From Stenotrophomonas humi (lineage in GTDB: Bacteria; Pseudomonadota; Gammaproteobacteria; Xanthomonadales; Xanthomonadaceae), in contig NZ_LDJI01000009.1 in the NCBI RefSeq assembly GCF_001431415.1, positions 62,001 to 126,000 on the forward strand: 64,000 nt of DNA, read 5' to 3'. Each line of letters begins with the position of its first letter. Positions within the stretch are counted from its first letter, which is position 1. Below, piece after piece: positions 8,900-18,160 of the stretch. Under the pieces are notes generated by a model. That model was not told where the DNA came from. It ran no database searches and saw only the letters and a list, made by a program, of their open reading frames with translations. Made by a program: the position numbers and the translations under genes.

Positions 8900-9547
8900 T
8901 CAGATGGCCCGCGCGGGGTCACCGATTCCGTACTGGCTGGCCAGCCGCGCGAGTGCGATGTTGTCCTGCACCCCCGCCTTCTGGAACAGGCGCGCCTTGT
9001 GCGTGTTCACCGTCTTCGCGCTGAGGCACAAGCGCCGGGCAATCTCTTCCTGGCGATGCCCCTGGATCAACAGCAGGGCCACCTCAAGCTCTCGCGGTGA
9101 CAGCGCATCAAACGGCGAATCATCGCCCTCGAGATTCGACAAGGCCAGGTTCTGCGCGATGCTGTTGGCCAGGTAGCGCTTGCCCAGCGCCACGTCATGG
9201 ATGGCGCGGATCAACTCCCGCGAATCCCCGGCCTTACCCACGTACCCCGATGCACCGGCCTCGAGCAGACGCTTGGGCATCGGTCCGTCCTCAAGAACGG
9301 ACACGATGATGACCCGCGTACCGTGGTCTCCCTTGACGATGCGCTCGGTGATCTCCAACCCACTCAGCCCCGGCAGGTGCAGGTCGCACAGCACCACATC
9401 CGGCTTGAGACGGCGGATCTGCGGCAAGGCCACCTCCCCGCTGTCAGCTTCACCCACAACCTCGATTTCGGTTTGTCCCGAAAGAATCATCCTGATGCCA
9501 GTGCGCACAAGTGCGTGGTCATCGATGAGAAAAACCTTGATGGTCAT
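8900..9547 (-). CDS. GacA/UvrY-like LuxR-family response regulator
   Basis: The 215-aa protein has a receiver domain (acidic pair Asp9-Asp10, phospho-acceptor Asp55 in LCDLHLPG, and Gly-Tyr-Val-Gly-Lys near residue 108) followed by a LuxR-type helix-turn-helix (LSPRELEVALLL ... LSAKTVNTHKARL). Overall similarity and length fit the GacA/UvrY group, which activates small RNAs that titrate CsrA. In E. coli and Pseudomonas uvrC follows this gene; here it does not, and a terminator lies just downstream. csrA itself lies about 19 kb away in this window. The cognate sensor kinase is not in the window. Confidence 0.85.
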   Translation of the reverse strand: MTIKVFLIDDHALVRTGIRMILSGQTEIEVVGEADSGEVALPQIRRLKPDVVLCDLHLPGLSGLEITERIVKGDHGTRVIIVSVLEDGPMPKRLLEAGASGYVGKAGDSRELIRAIHDVALGKRYLANSIAQNLALSNLEGDDSPFDALSPRELEVALLLIQGHRQEEIARRLCLSAKTVNTHKARLFQKAGVQDNIALARLASQYGIGDPARAI

Positions 9548-9571
9548 GACGCATTCCCTCTCGGAGAGGTG

Positions 9572-9718
9572 TCAGTTGAAGCCTTGGCCATTCCCCGGTA
9601 GCCGGAAATCCAGGACGACGGCCTCCTCCGTCATCCCATGGCACAGACCGCACGTATTATCGACCAGAAGTGACCAAGCCCAACCTTCTTGCTGGCTGAA
9701 AAACATCAGCTTGACCAT
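9572..9718 (-). CDS. possible 48-aa small protein upstream of the GacA-like gene
   Basis: A leftward frame from ATG 9718 to the stop at 9572 ends 24 bases before the response regulator starts. The peptide begins M-V-K-L-M-F-F-S and contains C-G-L-C-H and V-V-L-D-F-R-L-P-G. GAGG touches the ATG directly, so a ribosome binding site is doubtful; the frame stays open 17 codons upstream without a better start. There is no signal peptide, so the C-x-x-C-H motif is unlikely to bind haem. I recognise no homologue. Confidence 0.35.
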   Translation of the reverse strand: MVKLMFFSQQEGWAWSLLVDNTCGLCHGMTEEAVVLDFRLPGNGQGFN

Positions 9719-9865
9719 CCTCGTGGCGTCAGAACAACGGCGAAACTCACTCCGTCGTTGCCGTAGCCACTATGTAGCAGGAGCAACAGCGCTTCTATCA
9801 GCCCATTTCTTCGATACAAATAGGATTTCTCCGAGCCAAAATCACTGGCAACTTGCGTGAGAAAC

Positions 9866-10555
9866 CTAAGGTGCCGGCAGCGACCAACGGCGCCGGAACA
9901 TCACCATGTATACGCCTAGCACCCACACCAACGCAGCACACCAGCCGCCGAGGATGTCGGATGGATAATGCACACCAAGATAAACCCGGGCCAAGCCTAC
10001 CAGTCCGGTGAAGGTGGCTGCCGCGCACAGCGCAGGCCAGCGCCAACGGGTATTCCAGAGCAACAGCACGACGGTCAACGCCAATGTCATCGAGCCCATC
10101 GCGTGACCACTGGGGAAACTGAACGTGCTTTCTGGCGCTACTGACTCCCAAAGACCTGGGCGTTCACGCTGGAATATCTGCTTGCTTCCCAGGTTCAACA
10201 GGGCCGAACCCACAAATGCGGTCGTGGCGAACGCGGCTTTGCGCCAACGACGCATCACCAACAGGACGACGACGATCAGCACATCGACAGGGATCACACC
10301 CCACTGGTAGCCCAGCTTGGACATCAGTACGAAGAAGTTGTTCAACCCCGGCGATGCAAGCGCATGCATCTTCCAGAGAAGCGCGTCGTCGAAATGGAAC
10401 GCTTCGGCTTCGTGGATTTCATCGGCCAGCGAAACAAAACCCGCCAACGGCAGCAGCACGCCGACGAACAGCCACACCAACCGCCATGCGTTGTGGGCAA
10501 GCCACCGCCGCAGGCCGGCCGCCTCGCTCCGGGAATCAACCGGAGCTTCGTGCAT
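9866..10555 (-). CDS. PAP2-family membrane phosphatase
   Basis: The 229-aa protein has about six hydrophobic segments and the three acid-phosphatase motifs: K-x6-R-P at 125-133, P-S-G-H at 148-151, and R-x5-H with Arg190 and His196 (in G-V-H-Y-P-S-D). Members dephosphorylate undecaprenyl pyrophosphate, phosphatidylglycerol phosphate or phosphatidic acid at the outer face of the inner membrane; the substrate here cannot be told from sequence. Its ATG lies 20 bases inside the end of ispG, which implies cotranscription and translational coupling. An isoprenoid gene upstream makes undecaprenyl pyrophosphate recycling an attractive guess. Confidence 0.88.
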   Translation of the reverse strand: MHEAPVDSRSEAAGLRRWLAHNAWRLVWLFVGVLLPLAGFVSLADEIHEAEAFHFDDALLWKMHALASPGLNNFFVLMSKLGYQWGVIPVDVLIVVVLLVMRRWRKAAFATTAFVGSALLNLGSKQIFQRERPGLWESVAPESTFSFPSGHAMGSMTLALTVVLLLWNTRWRWPALCAAATFTGLVGLARVYLGVHYPSDILGGWCAALVWVLGVYMVMFRRRWSLPAP

Positions 10556-11801
10556 ACCGGTTCTCGACGTAGTCGTCGATCAATGCGACGAATTCCTGGG
10601 CGATGTTGTCACCGCGCAGGGTCACTTTCTTTTCGCCATCCACGAACACCGGGGCGGCAGGCGTTTCGCCGGTGCCCGGCAGCGAGATGCCGATGTTGGC
10701 GTGACGTGACTCACCCGGGCCGTTGACGATGCAGCCCATCACCGCCAGCGTCATGTTCTCCGCACCGGGGTGGCTGATGCGCCAGACCGGCATCTTCTCG
10801 CGCACATGGTTCTGCACCACCTTGGCCAGCTCCTGGAAGAACTCGGAGGTGGTACGGCCGCAGCCCGGGCACGCCGTCACCATCGGCGTGAAAGCGCGCT
10901 GACCGGTGGTCTGCAACAGCTCCTGCGCAACGATGACTTCCTGCGTGCGCGACTGGCCCGGCTCGGGGGTCAGCGAGATGCGGATGGTGTCGCCGATGCC
11001 TTCCTGCAACAGCACCGCCAGGGCGGCCGACGAGGCGACGATCCCCTTGCTCCCGATGCCGGCTTCGGTCAGGCCCAGGTGCAGGGCGAAATCCGAACGT
11101 TGCGCCAGGTCGCGATACACCGCGATCAGCTCCTGCACGCCGCTGACTTTGGCCGACAGCACGATGCGGTCATGCGCCAGACCCAGCTCAACCGCAGTCT
11201 GCGCAGAATCCAGCGCCGAGCGGATCAGGGCTTCACGCAACACGCGGCCGGCATCCCAGGGCTGTGCACGCTGGCTGTTTTCGTCCATCAGTTTGGCGGC
11301 GAGCGCCTGGTCCAACGAACCCCAGTTGGCGCCGATGCGCACGGGTTTGTCGTACTTGATGGCGAACTCGATCAGCTGCGCGAACTGGGTGTCCTTCTTC
11401 TTGCCGAAGCCGACATTGCCCGGATTGATGCGGTACTTGGCCAAGGCTTCGGCGCACGCCGGTTCCTGGGTCAGCAACTGGTGGCCGTTGTAGTGGAAGT
11501 CGCCGATCAGGGGCACATCGATGCCCATCATCTGCAGCTTCTCGACGATGCGCGGGATTGCCGCCGCCGATTCGGGATTGTTGACGGTCAACCGCACCAT
11601 TTCCGAACCGGCGCGCCACAGCTCGGCGACCTGTTTCACGCTGCCCGCCACATCGGCGGTATCGGTATTGGTCATCGACTGGACGACCACGGGATGGCCT
11701 CCGCCCACCAATATGCCGCCGATGTTGACGGCTTGGGTGATACGGCGAGGCCAGGCGGTGGCGTCGGTGGGCGGGGTCGGTCGGGTAACGGCGTCGTACA
11801 T
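10536..11801 (-). CDS. ispG: 4-hydroxy-3-methylbut-2-enyl diphosphate synthase IspG
   Basis: The 421-aa 4Fe-4S enzyme converts methylerythritol cyclodiphosphate to HMBPP in the MEP isoprenoid pathway. Cluster ligands are seen in [11 protein letters not shown] and GCIVNGPGE. The form is the longer proteobacterial one, with an insert between the N- and C-terminal domains. The ATG at 11801 (M-Y-D-A-V-T-R-P) is preferred over one three codons upstream because TAAAAT ends eight bases before it, implying a leaderless mRNA, and because homologues begin at this residue as I recall them. The end overlaps the PAP2 gene by 20 bases. ispD and ispF lie elsewhere in the window. Confidence 0.94.
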   Translation of the reverse strand: MYDAVTRPTPPTDATAWPRRITQAVNIGGILVGGGHPVVVQSMTNTDTADVAGSVKQVAELWRAGSEMVRLTVNNPESAAAIPRIVEKLQMMGIDVPLIGDFHYNGHQLLTQEPACAEALAKYRINPGNVGFGKKKDTQFAQLIEFAIKYDKPVRIGANWGSLDQALAAKLMDENSQRAQPWDAGRVLREALIRSALDSAQTAVELGLAHDRIVLSAKVSGVQELIAVYRDLAQRSDFALHLGLTEAGIGSKGIVASSAALAVLLQEGIGDTIRISLTPEPGQSRTQEVIVAQELLQTTGQRAFTPMVTACPGCGRTTSEFFQELAKVVQNHVREKMPVWRISHPGAENMTLAVMGCIVNGPGESRHANIGISLPGTGETPAAPVFVDGEKKVTLRGDNIAQEFVALIDDYVENRYARSSG

Positions 11802-11808
11802 GGGCGGC

Positions 11809-11814
11809 ATTTTA
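11809..11814 (-). promoter_or_regulatory. -10 element of ispG (predicted leaderless start)
   Basis: TAAAAT on the minus strand is followed by seven bases and the preferred ispG ATG. There is no Shine-Dalgarno sequence between them. Confidence 0.45.
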
Positions 11815-11886
11815 CCGCGCCAGCCGCCACATCGGGATGAACCTTCCGTTGTGTGTCAGCGGCCCTGACCGAATACGATGGCGCCC

Positions 11887-13110
11887 ATGAATTCGTCGGA
11901 CACCTCCTTCCTCCGCACCCTGTGCAGCCTGCGCTGGCTGGCCACCGCAGGCCAGGCCGCCACCATCCTTGTCGCCACCTGGCTGCTCGGGCTGGAACTG
12001 CCGCAGATTCCGCTGTGGAGCGGCGTCTTCGTGCTGGCGCTGTTCAACCTGTACGCACAGCTGCGGGTACACGACAGCGACCCGGCGCCGGTCACCGCGT
12101 TCGGCCACATCCTGGTCGACGTCACGGTTCTGACCTGGATGGTGGGCTGGAGTGGTGGCATCTCCAATCCATTCGGCTCGCTGTTCCTGATCCTGATCGC
12201 GCTGGCGGCGCTGGCGTTGCCGCTACGCTGGACCCATGCCGTCGCGGCGGCCTGTGTTGGCGGCTATGCCCTGAGCGCGGTGTTCGGGCTGCCGCTTCAG
12301 GGCGGCCACTTCGATTCGATGAACCTGCACCTGTGGGGCGCCGCGGCCAATTTCCTGCTGTCCAGCGTGGTGGTGCTGGTGTTCTCCACCCGGTTGGCGG
12401 CGGCGTTGCGCGAACGCGAGAACCAACTGGCGCTGTTACGCGAGCGCTTCGTGCGCAACGAGGGAATCGTCGCCCTTGCCACCCATGCCGCCTCGGTCGC
12501 GCATGAGCTCAACACGCCGCTGGCGACCATGACCCTGCTTACCGATGACATTGCCGAACAGTGCGCCGACAACCCGGAAATGCGTGACGACCTGGAAACC
12601 CTGCGCGAATTGCTGGTGCAATGCCGGGAGCGCGTGCTGGCACTGGCGGCCCCTGCTGAAGGTGCGAGCCGCACCGCGGTCTCCATCGGCAGCGTGCTCG
12701 AACAGTGGCGTCTGGTGCGCCCGACCATCCAGCTGCGCCGCAACGCCAACGCGCCGCTGCAGCTGAAACTGGACCCGGGTGTTGGCCATCTGCTGCAGGT
12801 GCTGCTCAACAATGCCGCCGACGCCGGTGAGTTCAGTGGGCGGCCACAGATCGACCTGGACCTCCGGGTGCGCGATGGCCAGCTGTACGGCGAAGTGCGC
12901 GACTACGGCCCCGGCTTCAACGCCAACGATGCGGCCCTGCCCGGCACGCTGTTCAACAGCGGCAAAACCGATGGCATGGGTGTTGGCCTGGCCCTGTCCC
13001 ATGCCACCATTGAACGCCTGCATGGCGAATTGTGGATGCGTCCGGCCGAAGGCCTGGGAGCGCGCGTCGGCTTTCGTCTGCCGCTGAACAACACCGAGGT
13101 AAACACATGA
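11887..13110 (+). CDS. regB: RegB/PrrB-type redox sensor histidine kinase
   Basis: The 407-aa kinase has six N-terminal membrane helices, then a dimerisation/H-box with the phospho-acceptor in HELNTPLATM (about His206) and an HATPase domain (NNAADA, DYGPGF, GMGVGLAL). The membrane part carries GGISNPF at about 90-96, the quinone-binding heptapeptide G-G-x-x-N-P-F of the RegB/PrrB/ActS group, which senses the redox state of the quinone pool. The start is uncertain: ATG 11887 follows TACGAT by seven bases and lacks a Shine-Dalgarno sequence; ATG 11878 is in frame upstream. The stop overlaps the response regulator start (ATGA), so the pair is coupled. Confidence 0.88.
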   Translation: MNSSDTSFLRTLCSLRWLATAGQAATILVATWLLGLELPQIPLWSGVFVLALFNLYAQLRVHDSDPAPVTAFGHILVDVTVLTWMVGWSGGISNPFGSLFLILIALAALALPLRWTHAVAAACVGGYALSAVFGLPLQGGHFDSMNLHLWGAAANFLLSSVVVLVFSTRLAAALRERENQLALLRERFVRNEGIVALATHAASVAHELNTPLATMTLLTDDIAEQCADNPEMRDDLETLRELLVQCRERVLALAAPAEGASRTAVSIGSVLEQWRLVRPTIQLRRNANAPLQLKLDPGVGHLLQVLLNNAADAGEFSGRPQIDLDLRVRDGQLYGEVRDYGPGFNANDAALPGTLFNSGKTDGMGVGLALSHATIERLHGELWMRPAEGLGARVGFRLPLNNTEVNT

Positions 13111-13673
13111 ATGCTCCCGCCACACACGGGTTGCTGGTCGACGATGACCCCTTGTACCTGCGCACGCTGCAACGCACGCTCGCGCGTCGCGGCATCGATG
13201 CCGTCACCGCTGCGGATATCGCTGGCGCGTTGCAGCTGGCTGCGCAGTCGCCGCCCGCGTTCGCGCTGATCGACCTCAAGCTGGGCAGCGAATCGGGCCT
13301 CAACCTGATCCAGCCATTGCGCGAACTGCGGCAGGACATGCGCATTCTGCTGGTCACCGGTTATGCCTCCATCGCCACTGCGGTGGAAGCCATCAAACTG
13401 GGCGCGGATGACTACCTGCCCAAGCCGGCAACCGTGCAGATGATCCTGCGCGCACTGGGCGAAGAGGATGAAGGCGGCGAAGAGCCGGAGGAGATCGAGC
13501 CACCGGATTCGATGACGCCGATCAGCCGCCTGCAGTGGGAGCACATCCAGCAAGCCATGCATGAAACCGGCGGCAATGTCTCTGCCGCTGCGCGCCTGCT
13601 GGGCATGCACCGGCGCTCATTGCAGCGCAAGTTGACCAAGCGCCCGAGTCCCGAGCGCGATCCGAACCGCTGA
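13107..13673 (+). CDS. regA: RegA/PrrA-type response regulator
   Basis: The 188-aa protein has a receiver domain with acidic residues at 12-14, phospho-acceptor Asp56 and Lys106, an acidic linker rich in Glu, and a C-terminal Fis-type helix-turn-helix (GGNVSAAARLLGMHRRSLQRKL in two pieces). This compact layout is typical of RegA/PrrA/ActR, global regulators of respiration and redox metabolism. The ATG overlaps the kinase stop codon by four bases and fits the conserved N-terminus; an upstream in-frame ATG at 13032 lies inside regB and is rejected. Confidence 0.9.
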   Translation: MNAPATHGLLVDDDPLYLRTLQRTLARRGIDAVTAADIAGALQLAAQSPPAFALIDLKLGSESGLNLIQPLRELRQDMRILLVTGYASIATAVEAIKLGADDYLPKPATVQMILRALGEEDEGGEEPEEIEPPDSMTPISRLQWEHIQQAMHETGGNVSAAARLLGMHRRSLQRKLTKRPSPERDPNR

Positions 13674-13695
13674 GTGCCGAGCTGCGAACCGACTG

Positions 13696-13719
13696 AGCCC
13701 TCTCGCGCGGCAGAGGGCT
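13696..13719 (+). terminator. hairpin downstream of regA
   Basis: An 8-bp stem AGCCCTCT/AGAGGGCT with an 8-base loop lies 22 bases after the stop codon. No T run follows, so it may be weak or rho-assisted. Confidence 0.5.
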
Positions 13720-13776
13720 TGGGTGGGCGCCATTCCAGAAAGCCGGCTTGAGTCGGGTATCGCGGAGAAAGAAGAA

Positions 13777-13832
13777 GCACCCTTATCCGCCCCCCTTCGG
13801 CGCTCCTTCCTCCCGCAAACGGGTGAAGGGAG
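13777..13832. repeat. candidate dispersed xanthomonad intergenic repeat
   Basis: An imperfect palindrome of the type CCTTC-CTCCCGC-AAAC-GGG-TGAAGG follows a CCGCCCCCCTTCGGCG stretch. Similar sequences recur between genes in Stenotrophomonas and Xanthomonas as I recall them; only one copy is seen here, so a genome count would be needed. Confidence 0.35.
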
Positions 13833-13854
13833 CCCCCGCCATCACGCAAACAAC

Positions 13855-13880
13855 AACGCCGCGCATTTCTGCGCGGCGTT
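13855..13880. terminator. hairpin between convergent regA and pgi
   Basis: An 11-bp perfect stem (13855-13865 with 13870-13880) with a TTTC loop lies 31 bases beyond the pgi stop. Its position suggests a bidirectional terminator, although T runs are short. Confidence 0.6.
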
Positions 13881-13910
13881 GATGCCTCACTCATCGACCA
13901 TCCGCTCGGC

Positions 13911-15422
13911 TCAGCGCAGGCGCGCCAAAATTTCGCGCGTCATCGGATCAGCGATCTCGACCGCTTCACCCTGCAGTGCCGGCAACAACTGATTGGCCAA
14001 CTGCTTGCCCAGCTCAACACCGAACTGATCGAATGCATTGATGCCCCAGATCAGCGATTGCACGTATACCGCGTGCTCGTACATGGCGATCAGCGCACCC
14101 AATGCCTGAGGCGTCAGTGCGTCGATCAGAATCAAGGTGCTCGGGCGACCACCCGGATACTGGCGGTGCGGATCTTCGCTGTCCTGGCCGTTGGCCAAGG
14201 CCTCGGTCTGCGCCAGCAGGTTGGCCAACAGCGCCTGGTGATTGACCGTGTACGGGTCATCCGCCTGCACGCAGCCGATGAAATCGGCTGGCACGATGCT
14301 GGTGCCCTGGTGCAATGCCTGGAAGAAGCTGTGCTGCACATCGGTGCCCGCCCCACCCCACCAGACCGGCACGGTGTCGGCATCGACCGGGCTGCCGTCC
14401 AGCTTCACCCGCTTGCCCAGGCTTTCCATCACCAGTTGCTGCAGGTACGCCGGCAACAGCGCCAGACGCTGGTCGTAGGTCATCACCGCGTGCGTGGCAT
14501 AGCCCAGCACGTTGCGGTTCCAGATATCGGTCAGTGCATGCAGCACCGGCAGGTTCCGCTCCAGTGGCGCGCTCGCCGCATGCGCATCCATCTGCGCAGC
14601 GCCGGCCAGCAACTGACCGAAACCTTCAAAGCCAATCGCCAGCGCAATCGGAAAGCCCACTGCCGACCACAACGAATAGCGACCACCCACCCAATCCCAC
14701 ATCGGCAGGACGCGTTCACCGGCAATGTCGAATGCCTTGGCAGCGCGCTCCGGGTTGGCGCTGACCGCGTACAGGCGCTCGCTGCCCCCGAGCCAGTCAC
14801 GCAGGATGCCGCCATTGAGCAGCGTCTCCTGGGTACCGAAGGTCTTGGAAATCAGGATGCCGGCCGTCGTGGCCGGGTCCAGCGTGGCCAACGTGCGCTG
14901 CATCGCTGCGCCATCCACGTTGGAAACGAAATGCACGCGGAAACGCGCACCGCGCGCCGGCCGCAATGCATCGGCAACCAGGCGTGGGCCCAGGTCCGAT
15001 CCACCAATGCCGACACTGACGATGTCGGTGACGTTGCTGGCTTCCAGCTGCTGGATAAGCGCGCCCATGCGCTGCTGCACGGCGGCAGCTTCGGCATGTG
15101 CGGCCATCGACTCCGGCGTATTGCCGGCATCACCACGCAACGCGCTGTGCAGCACGGCGCGGTTTTCGGTGATGTTGATCCTTTCACCGCCAAACTGGCG
15201 CTGGAAACCGCCGGCGACATCGCGCGCGGCGGCCAGCTCCAGCAATGACTGCAATGCCGCGCGGTCGTATTTCTGCCGCGCGAAATTGACATACAACGGA
15301 CCGACATTGAGCGCCAGGTTCTTCACCCGGTCCGGCTCGGTGGCCATCAGCGTGGGGATACTCGTGCCCTGCAGTCGCTGGGCGTGAGCGTGCAATACGT
15401 CGAATCCGTTGTACTTGGTCAT
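13911..15422 (-). CDS. pgi: glucose-6-phosphate isomerase
   Basis: The 503-aa enzyme interconverts glucose 6-phosphate and fructose 6-phosphate. Family motifs are visible: [35 protein letters not shown] and the C-terminal signature [19 protein letters not shown]. The protein is slightly shorter than E. coli Pgi (549 aa), as in other xanthomonads. Its ATG overlaps the panD stop by four bases, so it is translated from the pantothenate transcript. Confidence 0.97.
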   Translation of the reverse strand: MTKYNGFDVLHAHAQRLQGTSIPTLMATEPDRVKNLALNVGPLYVNFARQKYDRAALQSLLELAAARDVAGGFQRQFGGERINITENRAVLHSALRGDAGNTPESMAAHAEAAAVQQRMGALIQQLEASNVTDIVSVGIGGSDLGPRLVADALRPARGARFRVHFVSNVDGAAMQRTLATLDPATTAGILISKTFGTQETLLNGGILRDWLGGSERLYAVSANPERAAKAFDIAGERVLPMWDWVGGRYSLWSAVGFPIALAIGFEGFGQLLAGAAQMDAHAASAPLERNLPVLHALTDIWNRNVLGYATHAVMTYDQRLALLPAYLQQLVMESLGKRVKLDGSPVDADTVPVWWGGAGTDVQHSFFQALHQGTSIVPADFIGCVQADDPYTVNHQALLANLLAQTEALANGQDSEDPHRQYPGGRPSTLILIDALTPQALGALIAMYEHAVYVQSLIWGINAFDQFGVELGKQLANQLLPALQGEAVEIADPMTREILARLR

Positions 15423-15799
15423 GCGGCCTGTGTGGGGATTGAATTGTTGGTGTGGGTGATGCGGTTGTTGCCGTCCACGTAAACCAGCTTGGGCTGGAAC
15501 GTGTCGGCCTCGGCTTCGCTCATGCCGGCGAAGGCGGCGATGATGATGATGTCGCCTACCTGCACGTGGCGCGCAGCGCCGCCGTTGAGGGAGATGATGC
15601 CGCTACCGGCTTCGGCGCGAAGCGCATAGGTATTGAAACGCGCACCGTTGGTCACGTCCCAGATGTGCACCTGCTCGAACTCGCGGATGCCGGTGGCTTC
15701 CAGCAGGTTGCTGTCGATGGCGATGGAGCCTTCGTAGTTCAGCTCGGAATGGGTGACGGTGGCGCGGTGGATCTTGGTCTTGAGCAGGGTGAGTTGCAT
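15419..15799 (-). CDS. panD: aspartate 1-decarboxylase proenzyme PanD
   Basis: The 126-aa pyruvoyl enzyme makes beta-alanine for pantothenate. The self-cleavage site Gly24-Ser25 is seen in NYEGSIAID, and Lys9, Tyr58-type and Asn72-type regions are in place. The ATG at 15799 is chosen because the conserved N-terminus [12 protein letters not shown] starts there; the frame extends 33 codons upstream without homology. panC lies 179 bases upstream and pgi overlaps by four bases. Confidence 0.95.
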   Translation of the reverse strand: MQLTLLKTKIHRATVTHSELNYEGSIAIDSNLLEATGIREFEQVHIWDVTNGARFNTYALRAEAGSGIISLNGGAARHVQVGDIIIIAAFAGMSEAEADTFQPKLVYVDGNNRITHTNNSIPTQAA

Positions 15800-15900
15800 G
15801 GCAATGCCGAAACTGCGTGAGAAAGAGCGCAGTCTAGCACCGGCGCGAGCGCCCGCCCGCACTGCAACATACCTTTGCGCTGACGGTGCTGCAGACACGC

Positions 15901-15925
15901 CGATGGCGCCACCAGGGCGCCATCG
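15901..15925 (-). terminator. hairpin between panC and panD
   Basis: A 10-bp perfect stem CGATGGCGCC/GGCGCCATCG with a 5-base loop lies in the 179-base gap. No T run follows on the minus strand, so it may attenuate transcription, protect an mRNA end or do nothing. Confidence 0.4.
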
Positions 15926-15978
15926 GCAGTCAAACAGGGGGCCGGCAATGGACAGGAAAAGTCCCGTCCAAGCCCCAT

Positions 15979-16821
15979 TCAGAACTCGATGTTGTCGATC
16001 AGGCGGGTGTTGCCCAGCTTGGCGGCCACCAGCGCCACGCGCGCGCCCTGATGATCAGCAACCGGCTCGCTCAGGCTTGGCAGACGCACCACCGCATAGT
16101 CGACCTGGAAACCAGCCGCCTGCAGCTGCGCGACGCCGTCGGCTTCCACCTTGTCACGTGCGACACCGGCCAGGCTGGCATCACGCATCGACAGCAGCAC
16201 GCTGCGGATGACCGTGGCATGCGGGCGCACGTCACCGGTCAGGTACTGGTTGCGGGAGCTCATGGCCAGACCGTCGTCTTCGCGCACGATCTCGCCACCC
16301 AGGACTTCGATCGGGAACGCCAGGTCGGTCACCATCTGCCGGATCACCGCCAACTGCTGGTAGTCCTTGCGACCAAATGCGGCCACGTCGGGCGACACCT
16401 GGTTGAACAGGCGGCTGACCACCGTGCATACGCCATCGAAGTGGCCCGGGCGGTGCGCGCCCTCCAGCAGGCTGCTCACGCCCGGCACATGCACCTTGGC
16501 GGCCAGTTCCACGCCAAACGGGTACATGGATTCAACCGTGGGCAGCCAAAGCACGTCACAACCGGCCTTCTCCAGGCCACTGGTGTCGGCTTCCGGGGTA
16601 CGCGGGTAGCGGGTGAAATCCTCGTTCGGACCGAACTGGGTCGGATTGACGAACACACTGGAAACCACCCGGTCGGCATGCTGCCGCACCAGTTTCACCA
16701 GCGAATAATGGCCTGCATGCAGGTTGCCCATGGTGGGTACGAAACCCACACGAAGCCCCTCGCGCTTCCAGCCAGCAACGATGGCGCGCAGCCGGCTGAG
16801 TTCGGTGACGGTCTCGATCAT
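15979..16821 (-). CDS. panC: pantothenate synthetase
   Basis: The 280-aa ligase joins pantoate and beta-alanine using ATP. Nucleotide-binding motifs of the cytidylyltransferase fold are present: [14 protein letters not shown] with the HxGH element and the KMSKS-like MSSRN. The conserved [13 protein letters not shown] stretch is intact. The ATG overlaps the panB stop by four bases. Confidence 0.97.
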   Translation of the reverse strand: MIETVTELSRLRAIVAGWKREGLRVGFVPTMGNLHAGHYSLVKLVRQHADRVVSSVFVNPTQFGPNEDFTRYPRTPEADTSGLEKAGCDVLWLPTVESMYPFGVELAAKVHVPGVSSLLEGAHRPGHFDGVCTVVSRLFNQVSPDVAAFGRKDYQQLAVIRQMVTDLAFPIEVLGGEIVREDDGLAMSSRNQYLTGDVRPHATVIRSVLLSMRDASLAGVARDKVEADGVAQLQAAGFQVDYAVVRLPSLSEPVADHQGARVALVAAKLGNTRLIDNIEF

Positions 16822-17633
16822 GATGCGTACGCATGCTCCGCGTCGGGGAAGGTGCCATCGCGCACGGCGTCGGCGAAGGCGCGGACCGCACCGGCCACGG
16901 ATCCACCTTCGGCAAGGAAATCCTTGACGAACTTGGGCCTGCGGTGGCCACTGTCCAGACCGAGGAAGTCATGCAGCACCAGCACCTGCCCGTCACACTC
17001 CGGGCCGGCACCGATGCCGATGGTGGGGATGGAAATCTCCGCGGTGACGCGGCCAGCGATCGGGGTCGGTACGCATTCCAGCACCAGCAGGCTGGCACCG
17101 GCTTCGGCCACGGCCTTGGCGTCGTCCACCAGTTGCTGGGCGGCGTCGCCACGGCCCTGTACCCGGTAGCCGCCCAGGCGCAGCACCGACTGCGGGGTCA
17201 GCCCCAGATGCGAACAGACCGGAATTTCGCGCTCGACCAGATGCCGAATGATGTCCAGCTTGAAGCCGGCACCTTCGAGCTTGACCATCTCCGCGCCGGC
17301 CTGCAGCAGCTTCACTGAAGCATCCAGCGCACGCTCGGGTGTGGCATCGGCGCCGAACGGCAGGTCTGCCACCAGCAGTGAACGCTGCAGCACACGGGCC
17401 ACGGCAGTGGTGTGATAGACGATGTCGGCCACACTGACCGGCAGCGTGGAATCATGCCCCTGCACCACCATCCCCAGCGAATCGCCGATCAGGATCAAGT
17501 CGACGCCATTTGCGTCAAATGCACGGGCAAAACCGGCGTCGTAAGCGGTCAACATCACCAGCTTCTGGCCATTGCGCTTGGCTTCGGCCAGGGCCGGAAC
17601 TGTCCAGGGCTTGCTGTCTGCGTGGGAGCTCAT
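16818..17633 (-). CDS. panB: 3-methyl-2-oxobutanoate hydroxymethyltransferase
   Basis: The 271-aa enzyme adds a hydroxymethyl group from methylene-tetrahydrofolate to ketoisovalerate, the first step to pantoate. Metal and substrate residues are seen in [19 protein letters not shown] and [20 protein letters not shown]. The gene belongs to the folK-panB-panC series, which places a folate-dependent enzyme beside a folate-biosynthesis gene. Confidence 0.97.
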   Translation of the reverse strand: MSSHADSKPWTVPALAEAKRNGQKLVMLTAYDAGFARAFDANGVDLILIGDSLGMVVQGHDSTLPVSVADIVYHTTAVARVLQRSLLVADLPFGADATPERALDASVKLLQAGAEMVKLEGAGFKLDIIRHLVEREIPVCSHLGLTPQSVLRLGGYRVQGRGDAAQQLVDDAKAVAEAGASLLVLECVPTPIAGRVTAEISIPTIGIGAGPECDGQVLVLHDFLGLDSGHRRPKFVKDFLAEGGSVAGAVRAFADAVRDGTFPDAEHAYAS

Positions 17634-17664
17634 GTGGGGATAACGATTGGTGATGAGCCGACCA

Positions 17665-18153
17665 TTATCCGCCTATCGGCTCGATATCGCAGGTTTTCAT
17701 GGCAGCCAATACGTCATGCACTGTTCCATGCCCGGGAATCACCGCCTCCGGCGCCACATCCGCCAAGGGCAACAGGGCAAAAGCACGCTCGTGCAGGAAG
17801 GGATGCGGCACCTTCAACTGCGGCAGCGCGATGGTCTGCTCACCATAAAGAAGCAGATCCAGGTCCAGCGTGCGCGGCCCCCAGTGCTGCCCGGGTTCGC
17901 GCACCCGTCCGAAGGACTGCTCGGTGGCGAGCAGATGCTCCAGCAACGCCGGCGCAGCCAACGCCGTCTCCACCGCAGCGGCGGCATTGATGAAGTCCGG
18001 TTGCGCTTCATTGCCCCAGGCCGGTGTTCGATAGAGCCCCGAGGCCGCCAACAGACGCGTCTGCGGCAAGCGCCCCAAGGCCTGGATCGCCGCGCGCACC
18101 GTCGCCGGTGCGTCTCCCAGGTTGGCGCCCAACCCGATGCAGGCAACTACCAT
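17665..18153 (-). CDS. folK: HPPK, 6-hydroxymethyl-dihydropterin pyrophosphokinase
   Basis: The 162-aa kinase transfers pyrophosphate from ATP to hydroxymethyl-dihydropterin in folate synthesis. Conserved pieces are GLGANLGD at the N-terminus, the QPDFINAA loop, and the HPPK signature [13 protein letters not shown] with two metal-binding aspartates. The ATG at 18153 is the first that yields the conserved N-terminus and lies seven bases after the pcnB stop. Confidence 0.95.
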   Translation of the reverse strand: MVVACIGLGANLGDAPATVRAAIQALGRLPQTRLLAASGLYRTPAWGNEAQPDFINAAAAVETALAAPALLEHLLATEQSFGRVREPGQHWGPRTLDLDLLLYGEQTIALPQLKVPHPFLHERAFALLPLADVAPEAVIPGHGTVHDVLAAMKTCDIEPIGG

Positions 18154-18160
18154 CGGACGA

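Noticed and set aside
9572..9718. C-type cytochrome suggested by C-G-L-C-H in the small ORF
   Set aside because: There is no signal peptide, no distal Met ligand region and only 48 residues.
9180..9860. Plus-strand frame of 226 codons
   Set aside because: It is mostly the shadow of the GacA-like gene, with Ser/Arg-rich composition and no family resemblance.
15800..15898. N-terminal extension of PanD by 33 residues
   Set aside because: The added residues are Arg/Ala-rich and not conserved, and they would displace the Gly24-Ser25 numbering.
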